64,000 nt of DNA from the NCBI GenBank assembly GCA_015693905.1, contig CP065161.1, positions 2,029,001 to 2,093,000 of the forward strand, read 5' to 3'. Shown in pieces: positions 55,715 through 64,000 of this stretch. Within the stretch, counting starts at the first letter, position 1. Every line of letters starts with the position of its first letter. This DNA comes from Rhodobacterales bacterium HKCCA1288. Its GTDB lineage: Bacteria > Pseudomonadota > Alphaproteobacteria > Rhodobacterales > Rhodobacteraceae. The notes under the pieces were generated by a model that was given only the letters and a program-made list of their open reading frames with translations, was not told the origin of the DNA and ran no database searches. Both the position numbers and the translations under genes were made by a program.

Positions 55715-56649
55715 TGGCGACATGGCTTTTTGAAAATCCATTTGCGCAAGATCATCGGACGCCAGAGGGCCATCCCGAACAGGTGGCGCGCATTGCGGCC
55801 ATAAAGGCCCATTTGGATAGCTTAGATTTCGTGGGGCTTGAACGCCACGCGGCCCCATTGGCCACGGAAGACGATCTGCGATTGTGCCACCCCCAAGCCT
55901 ATATTGACCAACTCAAAGCGGCTTTGCCCACGCAGGGGCAAGTTGCGCTTGATGGCGATACCTTTCTGTCGCCCGCCTCATGGCAGGCCGCGCTTTCGGG
56001 CGTAGGGGGTGTGATTGCAGCAATAGATGCCGTGATGGAGGGCCGCGCCAAAAACGCATTTGTCCTCACGCGGCCACCTGGGCATCACGCCGAAACTGCA
56101 ACAGCCATGGGGTTTTGTCTGTTTGGGTCAGTGGCGATTGGGGCCAAACATGCACTCGAGCGGGCGGGGGCCGCACGGGTGGCCGTGATAGATTTCGATG
56201 TGCATCACGGCAACGGCACGCAAGATTTGCTGTGGGGTGAAACCCGCGCTTTGTTTGTCTCGTCACACCAGATGCCGCTTTATCCCGGATCGGGGGCGCG
56301 TGGCGAACGTGGCGTGGCGGGTAATATTCTGAATGTGCCCCTTCCACCCAATTCAGACGGGGCCCTGATGCAACAGGCCTATCTTCGCGATGTATTTCCG
56401 CGATTGGTTGAATTTGCGCCTGACCTTATCCTGATTTCCGCAGGTTTTGACGCGCATCAGGCGGATCCATTGGCCAATCTAAATTGGGATGAAACGGATT
56501 TTGCATGGCTGACGCGAGAAATTTGCGCATTTGCCGAAACCCAATGCGCGGGGCGGGTGGTCTCGGCGCTAGAGGGCGGTTATGATCTGCCCTCACTGGG
56601 GCGCAGTGTTGCGGCCCATGTCACAGAATTGATGGAAGCTTCTAAATGA
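55714..56649 (+). CDS. Histone-deacetylase-fold amidohydrolase
   Basis: A 311-residue zinc hydrolase of the HDAC/acetoin-utilisation/acetylpolyamine amidohydrolase family. HTREPGHHAE-like sequence is present as TRPPGHHAETATAMGFC near residue 116 (His-His active site), VIDFDVHHGNGTQDLLW carries zinc ligands, and ISAGFDAHQADPLANL carries the last Asp. It removes acetyl groups from small substrates or proteins. Its ATG overlaps the petR stop as TGATG, so it is translationally coupled to petPR. It also overlaps xseB by ATGA. Confidence 0.9.
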   Translation: MATWLFENPFAQDHRTPEGHPEQVARIAAIKAHLDSLDFVGLERHAAPLATEDDLRLCHPQAYIDQLKAALPTQGQVALDGDTFLSPASWQAALSGVGGVIAAIDAVMEGRAKNAFVLTRPPGHHAETATAMGFCLFGSVAIGAKHALERAGAARVAVIDFDVHHGNGTQDLLWGETRALFVSSHQMPLYPGSGARGERGVAGNILNVPLPPNSDGALMQQAYLRDVFPRLVEFAPDLILISAGFDAHQADPLANLNWDETDFAWLTREICAFAETQCAGRVVSALEGGYDLPSLGRSVAAHVTELMEASK

Positions 56650-56891
56650 CAGATGACAACGACCTTGCGCAGATGAGTTTTGAAGACGCCTTGCGCGCCC
56701 TAGAGGAAGTCGTGGCCAAGCTTGAGCGTGGGGATGTGCCACTTGACCAATCCATCGCGCTCTATGAACGGGGGGCTGCGCTGCGCGCACGCTGTGAGGC
56801 CAAGCTCAAAGAGGCCGAAGAAAAAGTCTCCAAAATCACCCTAGATGGCACAGGCGCGCCAACGGGCAGCACCCCAGTTGAGGGGCTTTGA
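56646..56891 (+). CDS. xseB: Exodeoxyribonuclease VII small subunit
   Basis: An 81-residue XseB, the small subunit of ExoVII, which degrades single-stranded DNA with XseA. MSFEDALRALEEVVAKLERG and PLDQSIALYERGAALRARCE are the family helices. It overlaps the upstream stop by four bases and precedes ispA by 6 bases. The order xseB-ispA-dxs is widely conserved in proteobacteria. Confidence 0.95.
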   Translation: MTDDNDLAQMSFEDALRALEEVVAKLERGDVPLDQSIALYERGAALRARCEAKLKEAEEKVSKITLDGTGAPTGSTPVEGL

Positions 56892-56897
56892 GCGCCT

Positions 56898-57776
56898 TTG
56901 GCCCCTATTGAGTTTCAAACCCGCCTCAGCACCCAGTCCCGCGTCATTGCTGCGTTCTTGACCGAGGCGCTTGCACAATATGGCTCAGATGATGTTGCTG
57001 CGGCGATGCGCTATGCGTTGCAGGGTGGCAAGGGTTTGCGTGGGTTTTTGGTGCTTGAGGCATCGGCGCTATATGGCATTCCTGCGGCCTCCGCGCTTCC
57101 TGCGGCGGGTGCGGTTGAGGCCATCCACGCCTATAGTCTGATCCACGATGATCTGCCTTGCATGGACGATGACGACCTGCGCCGCGGTCAACCCACTGTT
57201 CACAAGAAATGGAACGAGGCGATTGCGGTTCTCGCGGGGGATGCGCTGCAAAGTTTTGCATTCGCGCTTTTGGCTGATCCTAATCTTGGGGCTGCGGAGG
57301 TGCGGATCAAATTGGTGGCGACCTTGGCTGAAGCCGCAGGTGCGCGCGGTATGGTTTTAGGTCAGGCGCAGGACATTGCTGCAGAAACCGCTGCGTCCCC
57401 CTTGACCCTTGAGCAAATCACGGAATTGCAAAGCAATAAAACGGGCGCGCTGTTGGAATGGCCCGCCCATGCCGCAGCGATCATAGCGGGCCAAGATCCC
57501 GCACCACTGAGGGCATATGCCCGTGCAATTGGCCTCGCCTTTCAGATTGCTGATGACATTTTGGATGTGGAGGGTGACAGCAGCAAGGCAGGTAAGGCCC
57601 TGCGCAAAGATGCCGATGCGGGCAAAGCGACCTTTGTCACACTTCTGGGGCTAGACGGTGCCAAGGCTGAGGCAGCGCGCTTGGTCGCTGAGGCGGAAAC
57701 GGCCCTCGCACCATTCGGGGATAAAGCCCAAAGCCTGCGCGACCTTGCCCGATTCATCATTGCCCGCGACAGATAG
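56898..57776 (+). CDS. ispA: Farnesyl/geranyl diphosphate synthase
   Basis: A 292-residue trans-prenyltransferase that condenses IPP with DMAPP and geranyl diphosphate. The first Asp-rich motif is HDDLPCMDDDDLRRG near residue 84, and the second is FQIADDILDVEGD near residue 220. KDADAGKATFVTLLG follows. The start is a TTG at 56898, six bases after the xseB stop and giving the normal N-terminal helix; no ATG is available. Its products feed ubiquinone and other isoprenoids together with dxs. Confidence 0.93.
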   Translation: MAPIEFQTRLSTQSRVIAAFLTEALAQYGSDDVAAAMRYALQGGKGLRGFLVLEASALYGIPAASALPAAGAVEAIHAYSLIHDDLPCMDDDDLRRGQPTVHKKWNEAIAVLAGDALQSFAFALLADPNLGAAEVRIKLVATLAEAAGARGMVLGQAQDIAAETAASPLTLEQITELQSNKTGALLEWPAHAAAIIAGQDPAPLRAYARAIGLAFQIADDILDVEGDSSKAGKALRKDADAGKATFVTLLGLDGAKAEAARLVAEAETALAPFGDKAQSLRDLARFIIARDR

Positions 57777-57833
57777 GCGTGATCCGTTGCCCTTGGCCCC
57801 TGTCATGGCTATATGGCGACCACTGGAGGGCCG

Positions 57834-59753
57834 ATGACAGATAGACCTAAAACACCGCTTTTGGATCAAGTGACCACGCCGCGTGATTTGCAGCGGTTTT
57901 CTGATCATGATCTGATCCGCTTGGCCGATGAATTGCGCGCCGAGACGATTTCGGCTGTCTCCGAGACGGGTGGGCATTTGGGGGCTGGTCTGGGTGTAGT
58001 TGAATTGACCGTGGCACTTCACGCCGTATTTGACGCCCCGCGTGACAAGATCATTTGGGATGTCAGCCACCAATGTTATCCGCATAAGATTTTGACAGGG
58101 CGGCGGGATCGTATCCGCAGTCTGCGCCAAAAGGGTGGCTTGTCAGGCTTCACGAAACGCAGCGAGTCGCCCTATGACCCGTTTGGCGCTGCGCATAGCT
58201 CCACCTCTATTTCTGCGGCGCTTGGCTTTGCCGTTGCGCGCGATTTAAGCGGTGCCTGCGAGACAGGTTTGGGAGATGCGATTGCGATTATCGGTGATGG
58301 TTCGATTTCCGCAGGCATGGCCTATGAGGCCCTGAACAATGCGGGCCATCTGAAAAAGCGGTTGATTGTGATCCTCAACGACAATGAAATGTCGATTGCA
58401 CCGCCGACAGGTGCGATGTCGGCTTATTTGTCCCGCCTTTATGCAGGCGCGCCGTTTCAGGAATTCAAAGCCGCCGCCAAGGGCGCAGTATCGCTTTTGC
58501 CTGAGCCTTTCCAACATGGGGCGCGCCGCGCGAAAGAACTGCTGAAATCCGCGACAGTCGGCGGCACCTTGTTCGAAGAATTGGGCTTTGATTACATCGG
58601 CCCGATTGATGGGCATGATATGGATCAGCTGCTTGCGGTTCTGCGCACCGTCAAGGCGCGGGCGGATGGGCCGATGCTCATTCATGCGATTACCAAGAAG
58701 GGCAAAGGTTATGCTGAAGATCGCCCAGATCGCGGCCACGCCACCGCGCGCTTCGATGTGGTCACGGGCAAGCAACATAAAGCACCCTCAAACGCGCCCT
58801 CATATACGCGTGTCTTTGCAGATGCGCTGATTGCCGAAGCCGCCGAGGATCCGTTGGTGACGGCTGTCACGGCGGCGATGCCAGACGGAACAGGCCTGAA
58901 CCTTTTTGCAGAACGCTTTCCCGAACGCTGTTTTGATGTGGGCATTGCCGAACAGCATGCGGTGACCTTTTCGGCGGGTATGGCCGCGGGTGGATTAAAA
59001 CCCTTCTGCGCGCTTTATTCGACCTTCTTGCAACGCGGCTATGATCAAGTTGTGCATGACGTGGCCATACAACGTCTGCCTGTGCGCTTTGCGATTGATC
59101 GCGCCGGGCTTGTTGGTGCCGATGGCGCCACCCATGCGGGCAGTTTTGACATCGCCTATCTGGCAAATTTGCCCGATTTCGTGGTGATGGCGGCCGCCGA
59201 TGAAGCGGAATTGGTGCATATGGTGCGCACCGCCCTCGAGATTGGGGATCGCCCCTCTGCCTTCCGCTTTCCGCGCGGCGAAGGTGTTGGGGTCGAGTTA
59301 CCTGCACGCGGTCAGGCGCTTGAAATTGGCAAGGGGCGGATGATCGCGGACGGCAATCGCGTGGCTCTCTTGAACTTTGGCACCCGTCTGAAAGAAGTGC
59401 GCGAAGCTGCAGAGATTTTGGCCCAGAAAGGGATCACGCCCACGATTGCTGACGCGCGTTTTGCCAAACCCTTGGATACAGATTTGATCGACCAACTCGC
59501 CCGCCATCACGAGGCGCTGATCACCATCGAAGAAGGGGCGATTGGCGGCTTTGGCAGCCATGTGGCGCAGCATCTCGCGGAAACGGGCGTGTTTGATCGG
59601 GGGATCAAATATCGCTCCATGGTGCTGCCCGATATTTTCATCGACCAAGCCAGCCCGCGCGACATGTATGCGGTGGCAGGCATGAATGCCGAGGATATCG
59701 TGACCAAGGTTCTCATGACCTTGGGTGTAGATGTTTTGGGGAAGCGGGCTTAA
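57834..59753 (+). CDS. dxs: 1-deoxy-D-xylulose-5-phosphate synthase
   Basis: A 639-residue ThDP enzyme that joins pyruvate and glyceraldehyde-3-phosphate, the first step of the MEP isoprenoid pathway. [20 protein letters not shown] near residue 42, [18 protein letters not shown] (ThDP motif, near residue 152) and [20 protein letters not shown] near the Pyr domain are diagnostic. The C-terminus matches a transketolase C-domain. ATG at 57834 follows GGAGGG. Part of the xseB-ispA-dxs block. Confidence 0.97.
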   Translation: MTDRPKTPLLDQVTTPRDLQRFSDHDLIRLADELRAETISAVSETGGHLGAGLGVVELTVALHAVFDAPRDKIIWDVSHQCYPHKILTGRRDRIRSLRQKGGLSGFTKRSESPYDPFGAAHSSTSISAALGFAVARDLSGACETGLGDAIAIIGDGSISAGMAYEALNNAGHLKKRLIVILNDNEMSIAPPTGAMSAYLSRLYAGAPFQEFKAAAKGAVSLLPEPFQHGARRAKELLKSATVGGTLFEELGFDYIGPIDGHDMDQLLAVLRTVKARADGPMLIHAITKKGKGYAEDRPDRGHATARFDVVTGKQHKAPSNAPSYTRVFADALIAEAAEDPLVTAVTAAMPDGTGLNLFAERFPERCFDVGIAEQHAVTFSAGMAAGGLKPFCALYSTFLQRGYDQVVHDVAIQRLPVRFAIDRAGLVGADGATHAGSFDIAYLANLPDFVVMAAADEAELVHMVRTALEIGDRPSAFRFPRGEGVGVELPARGQALEIGKGRMIADGNRVALLNFGTRLKEVREAAEILAQKGITPTIADARFAKPLDTDLIDQLARHHEALITIEEGAIGGFGSHVAQHLAETGVFDRGIKYRSMVLPDIFIDQASPRDMYAVAGMNAEDIVTKVLMTLGVDVLGKRA

Positions 59754-59757
59754 ACGC

Positions 59758-60540
59758 CTATTTCCCCAACCGCTCCTCAATCTTGCGCAGCCGCTCAAGC
59801 ACCTCATCGCGATAGGCATCAGTGGCGGCGTTGCTTTCTTCGGCATGCGCGTCTTGCATGGAATTGACGATCAGGCCAACCAGCAGGTTCACCACCGCAA
59901 AGGTCGTGACCATGATGAATGGCACAAAGAACAGCCACGCATAAGGATAAACATCCATCACGGGGCGCACGATGCCCATGGACCAACTTTCCAATGTCAT
60001 GATTTGGAAAAGGGAATAGAAAGACGCGCCAAGCGTGCCGAACCATTCGGGGAAAGACGCCCCGAACAGTTTGGTTGCCATCACGGCACCGATGTAAAAG
60101 ATGATCCCCATCAGCAAGAATACGCTGCCCATTCCTGGCAAGGCGGTGACAAACCCCTCGACCACGCGGCGCAATCGTGGCGCGGCTGAAATGACACGAA
60201 GCACCCTCAAGATGCGCAAGGCGCGCAGAACTGACAGCCCGTGGGTGGCGGGCATCAGCGCGATCCCAACGATCAAGAAATCAAAAACGTTCCATCCTGA
60301 GCGGAAAAACCGCGCGCCATGGGCCACCAGTTTCAGCGCAATTTCGATCACGAAAATCGCAAGGCAAATCCAGTCCAATGTCAGGATAATGGTGCCCGCC
60401 GTGCCCATAACTTCGGGCGATGTCTCAAGGCCCAAAAGAATGGCGTTAAAAATGATCACGCCGATGATGAATTGGCGGATGCGGGGGCGGTCTAGCCAAT
60501 CGGCAAGTATCTGTCGCGTGGTCGCAAAATCACGGGTCAT
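59758..60540 (-). CDS. Bacterial voltage-gated sodium channel (NavAb-like)
   Basis: A 260-residue single-domain ion channel with six membrane segments. S4 has arginines every third residue in LRALRILRVLRVIS (near residue 110). The pore filter TLESWSM near residue 180 is identical to that of Arcobacter NavAb and close to NaChBac (TLESWAS), so selectivity for Na+ is expected. The C-terminal part, DAYRDEVLERLRKIEERLG, is a coiled coil that would tetramerise the channel. The start at 60540 has AAGGATGG upstream; a near alternative is 60549. Confidence 0.9.
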   Translation of the reverse strand: MTRDFATTRQILADWLDRPRIRQFIIGVIIFNAILLGLETSPEVMGTAGTIILTLDWICLAIFVIEIALKLVAHGARFFRSGWNVFDFLIVGIALMPATHGLSVLRALRILRVLRVISAAPRLRRVVEGFVTALPGMGSVFLLMGIIFYIGAVMATKLFGASFPEWFGTLGASFYSLFQIMTLESWSMGIVRPVMDVYPYAWLFFVPFIMVTTFAVVNLLVGLIVNSMQDAHAEESNAATDAYRDEVLERLRKIEERLGK

Positions 60541-60560
60541 AGCAGCCATCCTTGAGCGCG

Positions 60561-61802
60561 TTACCGCGCCATATGGGGTCGGGTAAAGCGGGCGGCAAGT
60601 TCTATATGCGGCGACCAACGGAATTGGTCGATGGGCTGCACCCATTCAAGGCAATAACCTGCGTCAATGAGCGTTTTTGCGTCACGGGCAAAACTGATCG
60701 GGTTGCAAGATAGAAATGCAATCTGGGGGATCTCGGTTTTCGCCAATTCATGCACCTGTGCCTGTGCGCCTGCACGGGGCGGGTCGATGACCACCGCGTC
60801 ATATTTGGCGAATTCGTCACTTAAAACGGGGCGGCGAAACAGGTCGCGGGTTTCGGCGGTAATGGGCTTTAGCCCGTCCGCATAGCGGGTGGCGTCTTGC
60901 AAGGTCTTGACCATATCGGCGCTGCCTTCGACTGCGTGCACGGGTGCTGTTTCGGCCAGCGGAAAGGTAAAGGTTCCACATCCCGCAAAAAGGTCAATGA
61001 TGCGTGTGGCCCCCGAAATCGCGCTGCGTGCAGCGGCCAAAAGCGCTGCTTCGCCCGATTTGGTGGCTTGCAAAAATGCACCTGCGGGTGGGGTGACACG
61101 CGCGTGCCCCATTTGGTGATAGGGTGGGGTTTCCATAAAGACGACCTCATCCCCCCATGTCAGGCGCAGAAATTCGGTGCGGAATTTTGGCAATTCAGCC
61201 CGCAGCGCATGATCTAAGGGCTTGCCGCCCGTCACGTGGAGGTCAAGGCCGATGTCGGACTGGGTTAGGCTAAAGCCCAAAACCGCACTGCGCGATCCCC
61301 CTAAACGGGCGATCTCGGCCAATACGGGCAGCGTGGCCACCATCTCATCGGGCAAAAGGTGACATTCGCCGATTGGCACAATGACGTCCGATTTTCGGGC
61401 ATGAAATCCCACCATCGCCCCCGATTTCGTGCGCCGCGCTGCAAAGGTGGCGCGCCTGCGTGAGTGCGCAGGCGAAGTTAGGGTTGCGCGGATATCGGTT
61501 GTGATCCCGTGCGCGGCAAGCGCAATGGCAATTTGGTCTGCCTTCCACGCACTGACAAATGTGTCCGAGGCATGTTGCAGGCTGCACCCGCCACAGGATT
61601 TATAATGCACGCAGACAGGTTTTACCCGCGCGGGGGAAGGGGTCACAATTTTGGCCCCGTCCAATTGACCTTCGTTTACCACGCCGCGCACCACCTCGTC
61701 TGGCAAGGTGAGGGGGACGAGGATTTGGCCTCCGTCTGCGTTCTGTGCAATACCATCGCCGCGATGTCCGAGGCGGGTGATTGTGAGGGTTTCTTCGCTC
61801 AC
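60561..61802 (-). CDS. RNA uracil-5 methyltransferase (TrmA/RlmD family)
   Basis: A 413-residue SAM-dependent methyltransferase of the TrmA/RlmC/RlmD (class I) group. The N-terminal TRAM-like domain is followed by a 4Fe-4S site with Cys residues in VHYKSCGGCSLQH and GECHLLP. IIDLFAGCGTFTFPLAE is the SAM motif, and the catalytic Cys is in FLSCNPISFARD. It methylates uracil in 23S rRNA or tRNA; the exact position cannot be assigned. It overlaps the ABC exporter gene downstream by 4 bases. Confidence 0.9.
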   Translation of the reverse strand: MSEETLTITRLGHRGDGIAQNADGGQILVPLTLPDEVVRGVVNEGQLDGAKIVTPSPARVKPVCVHYKSCGGCSLQHASDTFVSAWKADQIAIALAAHGITTDIRATLTSPAHSRRRATFAARRTKSGAMVGFHARKSDVIVPIGECHLLPDEMVATLPVLAEIARLGGSRSAVLGFSLTQSDIGLDLHVTGGKPLDHALRAELPKFRTEFLRLTWGDEVVFMETPPYHQMGHARVTPPAGAFLQATKSGEAALLAAARSAISGATRIIDLFAGCGTFTFPLAETAPVHAVEGSADMVKTLQDATRYADGLKPITAETRDLFRRPVLSDEFAKYDAVVIDPPRAGAQAQVHELAKTEIPQIAFLSCNPISFARDAKTLIDAGYCLEWVQPIDQFRWSPHIELAARFTRPHMAR

Positions 61803-63643
61803 GCGGAACCTCCGTCTGGATTAAGAAAGCCGCCCGATTGGCGGTTCCACAGCGAAGCATAGAGCCCGCCCTTTGCCAAAAGCACCTCATGCGGGCCATC
61901 TTCGATGATGTGGCCTTCATCTAAAACGATGATGCGATCCATCTGCGCAATGGTCGACAGTCTATGCGCAATCGCAATCACGGTTTTGCCTGCCATCAGG
62001 TCGCTCAGCGTGTTTTGGATGCTCGCTTCAATCTCGCTATCAAGCGCGCTTGTGGCCTCGTCCAAAATCAAAATCGGCGCATCTTTCAGAACCACCCGCG
62101 CAAGCGCAATGCGCTGTCTTTGCCCGCCCGAAAGTTTCACCCCGCGTTCGCCAACATGGGCCTCAAACCCTGTGCGGCCCTCTGGGTCTTCAAGATCATG
62201 GATGAACCCTAAGGCCTCGGCGCGTTCTGCGGCGCGGATTACGTCAGCATCACTTGCATCGGGGCGGCCATAGGCGATGTTGTCGCGCACGGAGCGGTGC
62301 AACAGGCTGCTGTCTTGCTGCACAACGCCCATTGTGGCGCGCAGGCTGTCTTGTGTCACATCGGCAATATTTTGGCCATCAATGCGGATTACGCCGCCTT
62401 CACAATCATAAAAACGCAGCAAAAGTTTCACGAGGGTTGATTTCCCAGCGCCAGAGCGCCCGACAAGCCCGACCTTTTCGCCGGGCTGGATGGTTAAACT
62501 GAGGCGATCTAAGCCACCCGCGCCGCGCCCATAATGGTGACTGACCGCGTCAAATTCGATCAATCCTTTTTCGAATTTGAGGGCGGATGCGTTATGGTGG
62601 TCACGCAATGTGATCGGTTGGGCAATGGTCTCCATCCCCTCCATCACCACCCCCAATTCCCGGAATAGGCTTGAGAGAGCCCACATGATCCAGCCCGTCA
62701 TTGCATTGAGCTGTAAGGTCAGGGCGGTTGCCGCAGCCACAACGCCAACAGTTGCCGTTCCCGTATACCACAACCAAACCGACCAACCGACAACGGACAC
62801 GATCAAAAGTCCGTTCAAGGTCAATAGCGTGACGTCCATTATCGTGAATATCCGCATCTCGCGGGCGAATGTTTGGCGGGTGTGCTCAATGGCCTCGCGG
62901 GCATAGTCCAGTTCGCGTGTTGTATGCGCGAAAAGCTTGACTGAGTGGATGTTGGTATAGCTGTCAACGACCCGTCCCGTTGTCATGGATCGCGCATCTG
63001 AACTGGCCTTGGAGGCGGGGGTGACATTGCGGATTGTCCAGCGCACCAACAGCCCATAAAGCCCGCACCAAATCACCAAGGGCACGGCAAGCCGTGGGTC
63101 TGACTGGGTCAGTAGGATCAGCGCGCCGATGAAATAGGCGATGGAAAATGTGATGGCGTCAAAAATCTGAAAAACCGCATCGCCTGCGGCGGGTGGGGTT
63201 TGCATAATCCGCCCTGCGATACGGCCCGCAAAATCATTTTCAAACCATCCGACCGATTGACGTAAAACATGCCGATGTGCCCGCCAACGGATCAGCGTGC
63301 CGAAATTCGGCAGGATCGCATTGTTCAAAAGCCCCACATCCAAAAGCTGCATCAAAGGGCGGACTAGCACCACAAAAAGCGCGACTAAGCCAAGCTCGAG
63401 CCCGTGATTTGCAAAGAGTTCTGCGGGACTATTGACCGATAGCAGATCAACAACGCGCCCCAAATAGACGATCAACCCCAATTCAATCGAAGCGACCACC
63501 ATCGACATAAAGGCGGCTGCGATGAACACCCGTTTGAAGGGTTGCGCATAGCTGCGCAAAAATGGCCAGAGTCGATTGGGGGGCGTATCCTCATCGGCGT
63601 AGGGCGTATAGGGATCTACCAGTGTTTCGAAAAATCGGAACAT
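61799..63643 (-). CDS. ABC exporter, fused permease and ATPase
   Basis: A 614-residue half-transporter with an N-terminal six-segment membrane domain (about residues 35-350) and a C-terminal ATPase. Walker A is GRSGAGKSTLVKLLL, the signature is KLSGGQRQRIALARVVL, and Walker B is PILILDEATSALDSEIEAS. It would form a homodimer or heterodimer and export lipids, peptides or drugs. The start at 63643 (MFRFFETLVDPYTP) fits this family; the upstream open stretch of 17 codons has no ribosome-binding site. It overlaps the RNA methyltransferase by 4 bases. Confidence 0.93.
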   Translation of the reverse strand: MFRFFETLVDPYTPYADEDTPPNRLWPFLRSYAQPFKRVFIAAAFMSMVVASIELGLIVYLGRVVDLLSVNSPAELFANHGLELGLVALFVVLVRPLMQLLDVGLLNNAILPNFGTLIRWRAHRHVLRQSVGWFENDFAGRIAGRIMQTPPAAGDAVFQIFDAITFSIAYFIGALILLTQSDPRLAVPLVIWCGLYGLLVRWTIRNVTPASKASSDARSMTTGRVVDSYTNIHSVKLFAHTTRELDYAREAIEHTRQTFAREMRIFTIMDVTLLTLNGLLIVSVVGWSVWLWYTGTATVGVVAAATALTLQLNAMTGWIMWALSSLFRELGVVMEGMETIAQPITLRDHHNASALKFEKGLIEFDAVSHHYGRGAGGLDRLSLTIQPGEKVGLVGRSGAGKSTLVKLLLRFYDCEGGVIRIDGQNIADVTQDSLRATMGVVQQDSSLLHRSVRDNIAYGRPDASDADVIRAAERAEALGFIHDLEDPEGRTGFEAHVGERGVKLSGGQRQRIALARVVLKDAPILILDEATSALDSEIEASIQNTLSDLMAGKTVIAIAHRLSTIAQMDRIIVLDEGHIIEDGPHEVLLAKGGLYASLWNRQSGGFLNPDGGSA

Positions 63644-63707
63644 TGCATCGGGCCTGATTGGTTGATTGGGTCGCAGCCTGACCCTGTGGCGCAATATAGG
63701 GCGGGGC

Positions 63708-64000
63708 TCACATAAAGACCATTGCGGCTGTCAGCGCGAGGGCGCTTGCCATGGTTTTGCGAAAAATATTCCATGCACGCGGCGTGGTCAGAAGCCGCGC
63801 TAAGGCCGTTCCTGCCGCGGCCCAAAACAGACAGACAAAAAGATTAATTCCTGAAAAGGCGGAGGAAAGGCGCAAGGCTTCTGTCAAAAGCGTGCCGCCC
63901 GCGCCAAAGCCCGCGGCGGCGGCAAGGCTGACGGCCCAGACCTTGGGATTGACCCATTGAAACATCACAGCCTGAAGAAAGGTAAACGGCTTTGCGACCT
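63708..64000 (-). CDS. LysE family translocator, C-terminal part (5' end outside window)
   Basis: The last 97 codons of a LysE/RhtB-type membrane protein, open to the right edge. FQWVNPKVWAVSLAAAAGF is the family block that marks the start of the C-terminal half, followed by two or three hydrophobic segments ending in the frame's stop at 63708. The substrate is unknown. It is 64 bases upstream of the ABC exporter on the same strand. A second, complete LysE-type gene is at 19143. Confidence 0.85.
   Translation of the reverse strand, partial: VAKPFTFLQAVMFQWVNPKVWAVSLAAAAGFGAGGTLLTEALRLSSAFSGINLFVCLFWAAAGTALARLLTTPRAWNIFRKTMASALALTAAMVFM

Overview
The window looks like a chromosomal segment from an alphaproteobacterium of the order Rhodobacterales, most likely a marine Roseobacter-type organism. 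The evidence is an ordered housekeeping block (ubiB-ubiE, mutM, enoyl-CoA hydratase, rpsT, dnaA, dnaN, recF, gyrB), a petPR pair next to ilvE, a DUF2794 gene, a marine-type agt-plcP lipid-remodelling pair, and palindromes that resemble the iron-responsive boxes described for Rhodobacterales. Base composition is moderately GC-rich by eye and fairly even along the window. I found no rRNA, tRNA, CRISPR array, insertion sequence or prophage.

Region 1 (1-3472, minus strand) is a tightly coupled four-gene operon: a GNAT-like thermostable-hemolysin family protein, an AMP-dependent acyl ligase, a short-chain dehydrogenase and an Fe(II)/2-oxoglutarate dioxygenase cut by the window edge. It looks like an uncharacterised small-molecule pathway and is the best candidate here for an undescribed system. 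Region 2 (3734-7679) has an amidase, then agt-plcP behind a Pho-box-like repeat (membrane lipid remodelling under phosphate stress), and aroQ. Region 3 (7830-10236) is a flagellar remnant: intact motB, then flgE joined out of frame to the last part of flgD, as a large internal deletion would leave.

Region 4 (10243-22260) is the replication and housekeeping block. The dnaA-upstream gap has clustered GANTC sites, and the dnaA-dnaN gap has a repeated motif and a hairpin; no clear DnaA-box array is visible. Region 5 (22299-27867, minus strand) holds a hemerythrin-domain protein, a possible 18-residue peptide with an extended Shine-Dalgarno sequence, a queuosine-precursor transporter, an aminotransferase, a GNAT, a sulfurtransferase, smpB and dapA. 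Region 6 (28073-34989) has a lytic transglycosylase, a DMT transporter, the two MnmC activities as divergent separate genes, an FMN reductase and a ThDP enzyme.

Region 7 (35182-41613) carries the dispersed leucine genes leuC, leuD and leuB, interrupted by a divergent hupE/DUF4198 pair (possible metal uptake) and an unrecognised membrane protein. Region 8 (41738-46933) is transport: a DMT exporter, an FbpB-type iron permease and its convergent FbpA-type binding protein, each preceded by matching CCGAC-N7-GTCGG-like palindromes, and an MFS protein. Region 9 (47025-50113) has asd and an operon of beta-carbonic anhydrase, SbtA and an SbtB-like PII protein, suggesting bicarbonate uptake. Region 10 (50256-64000) has leucyl aminopeptidase, an NlpC/P60 hydrolase, DUF2794, ilvE, petPR, a histone-deacetylase-fold amidohydrolase, the isoprenoid set xseB-ispA-dxs, a NavAb-like sodium channel, an RNA uracil methyltransferase, an ABC exporter and a LysE-family gene cut by the right edge.
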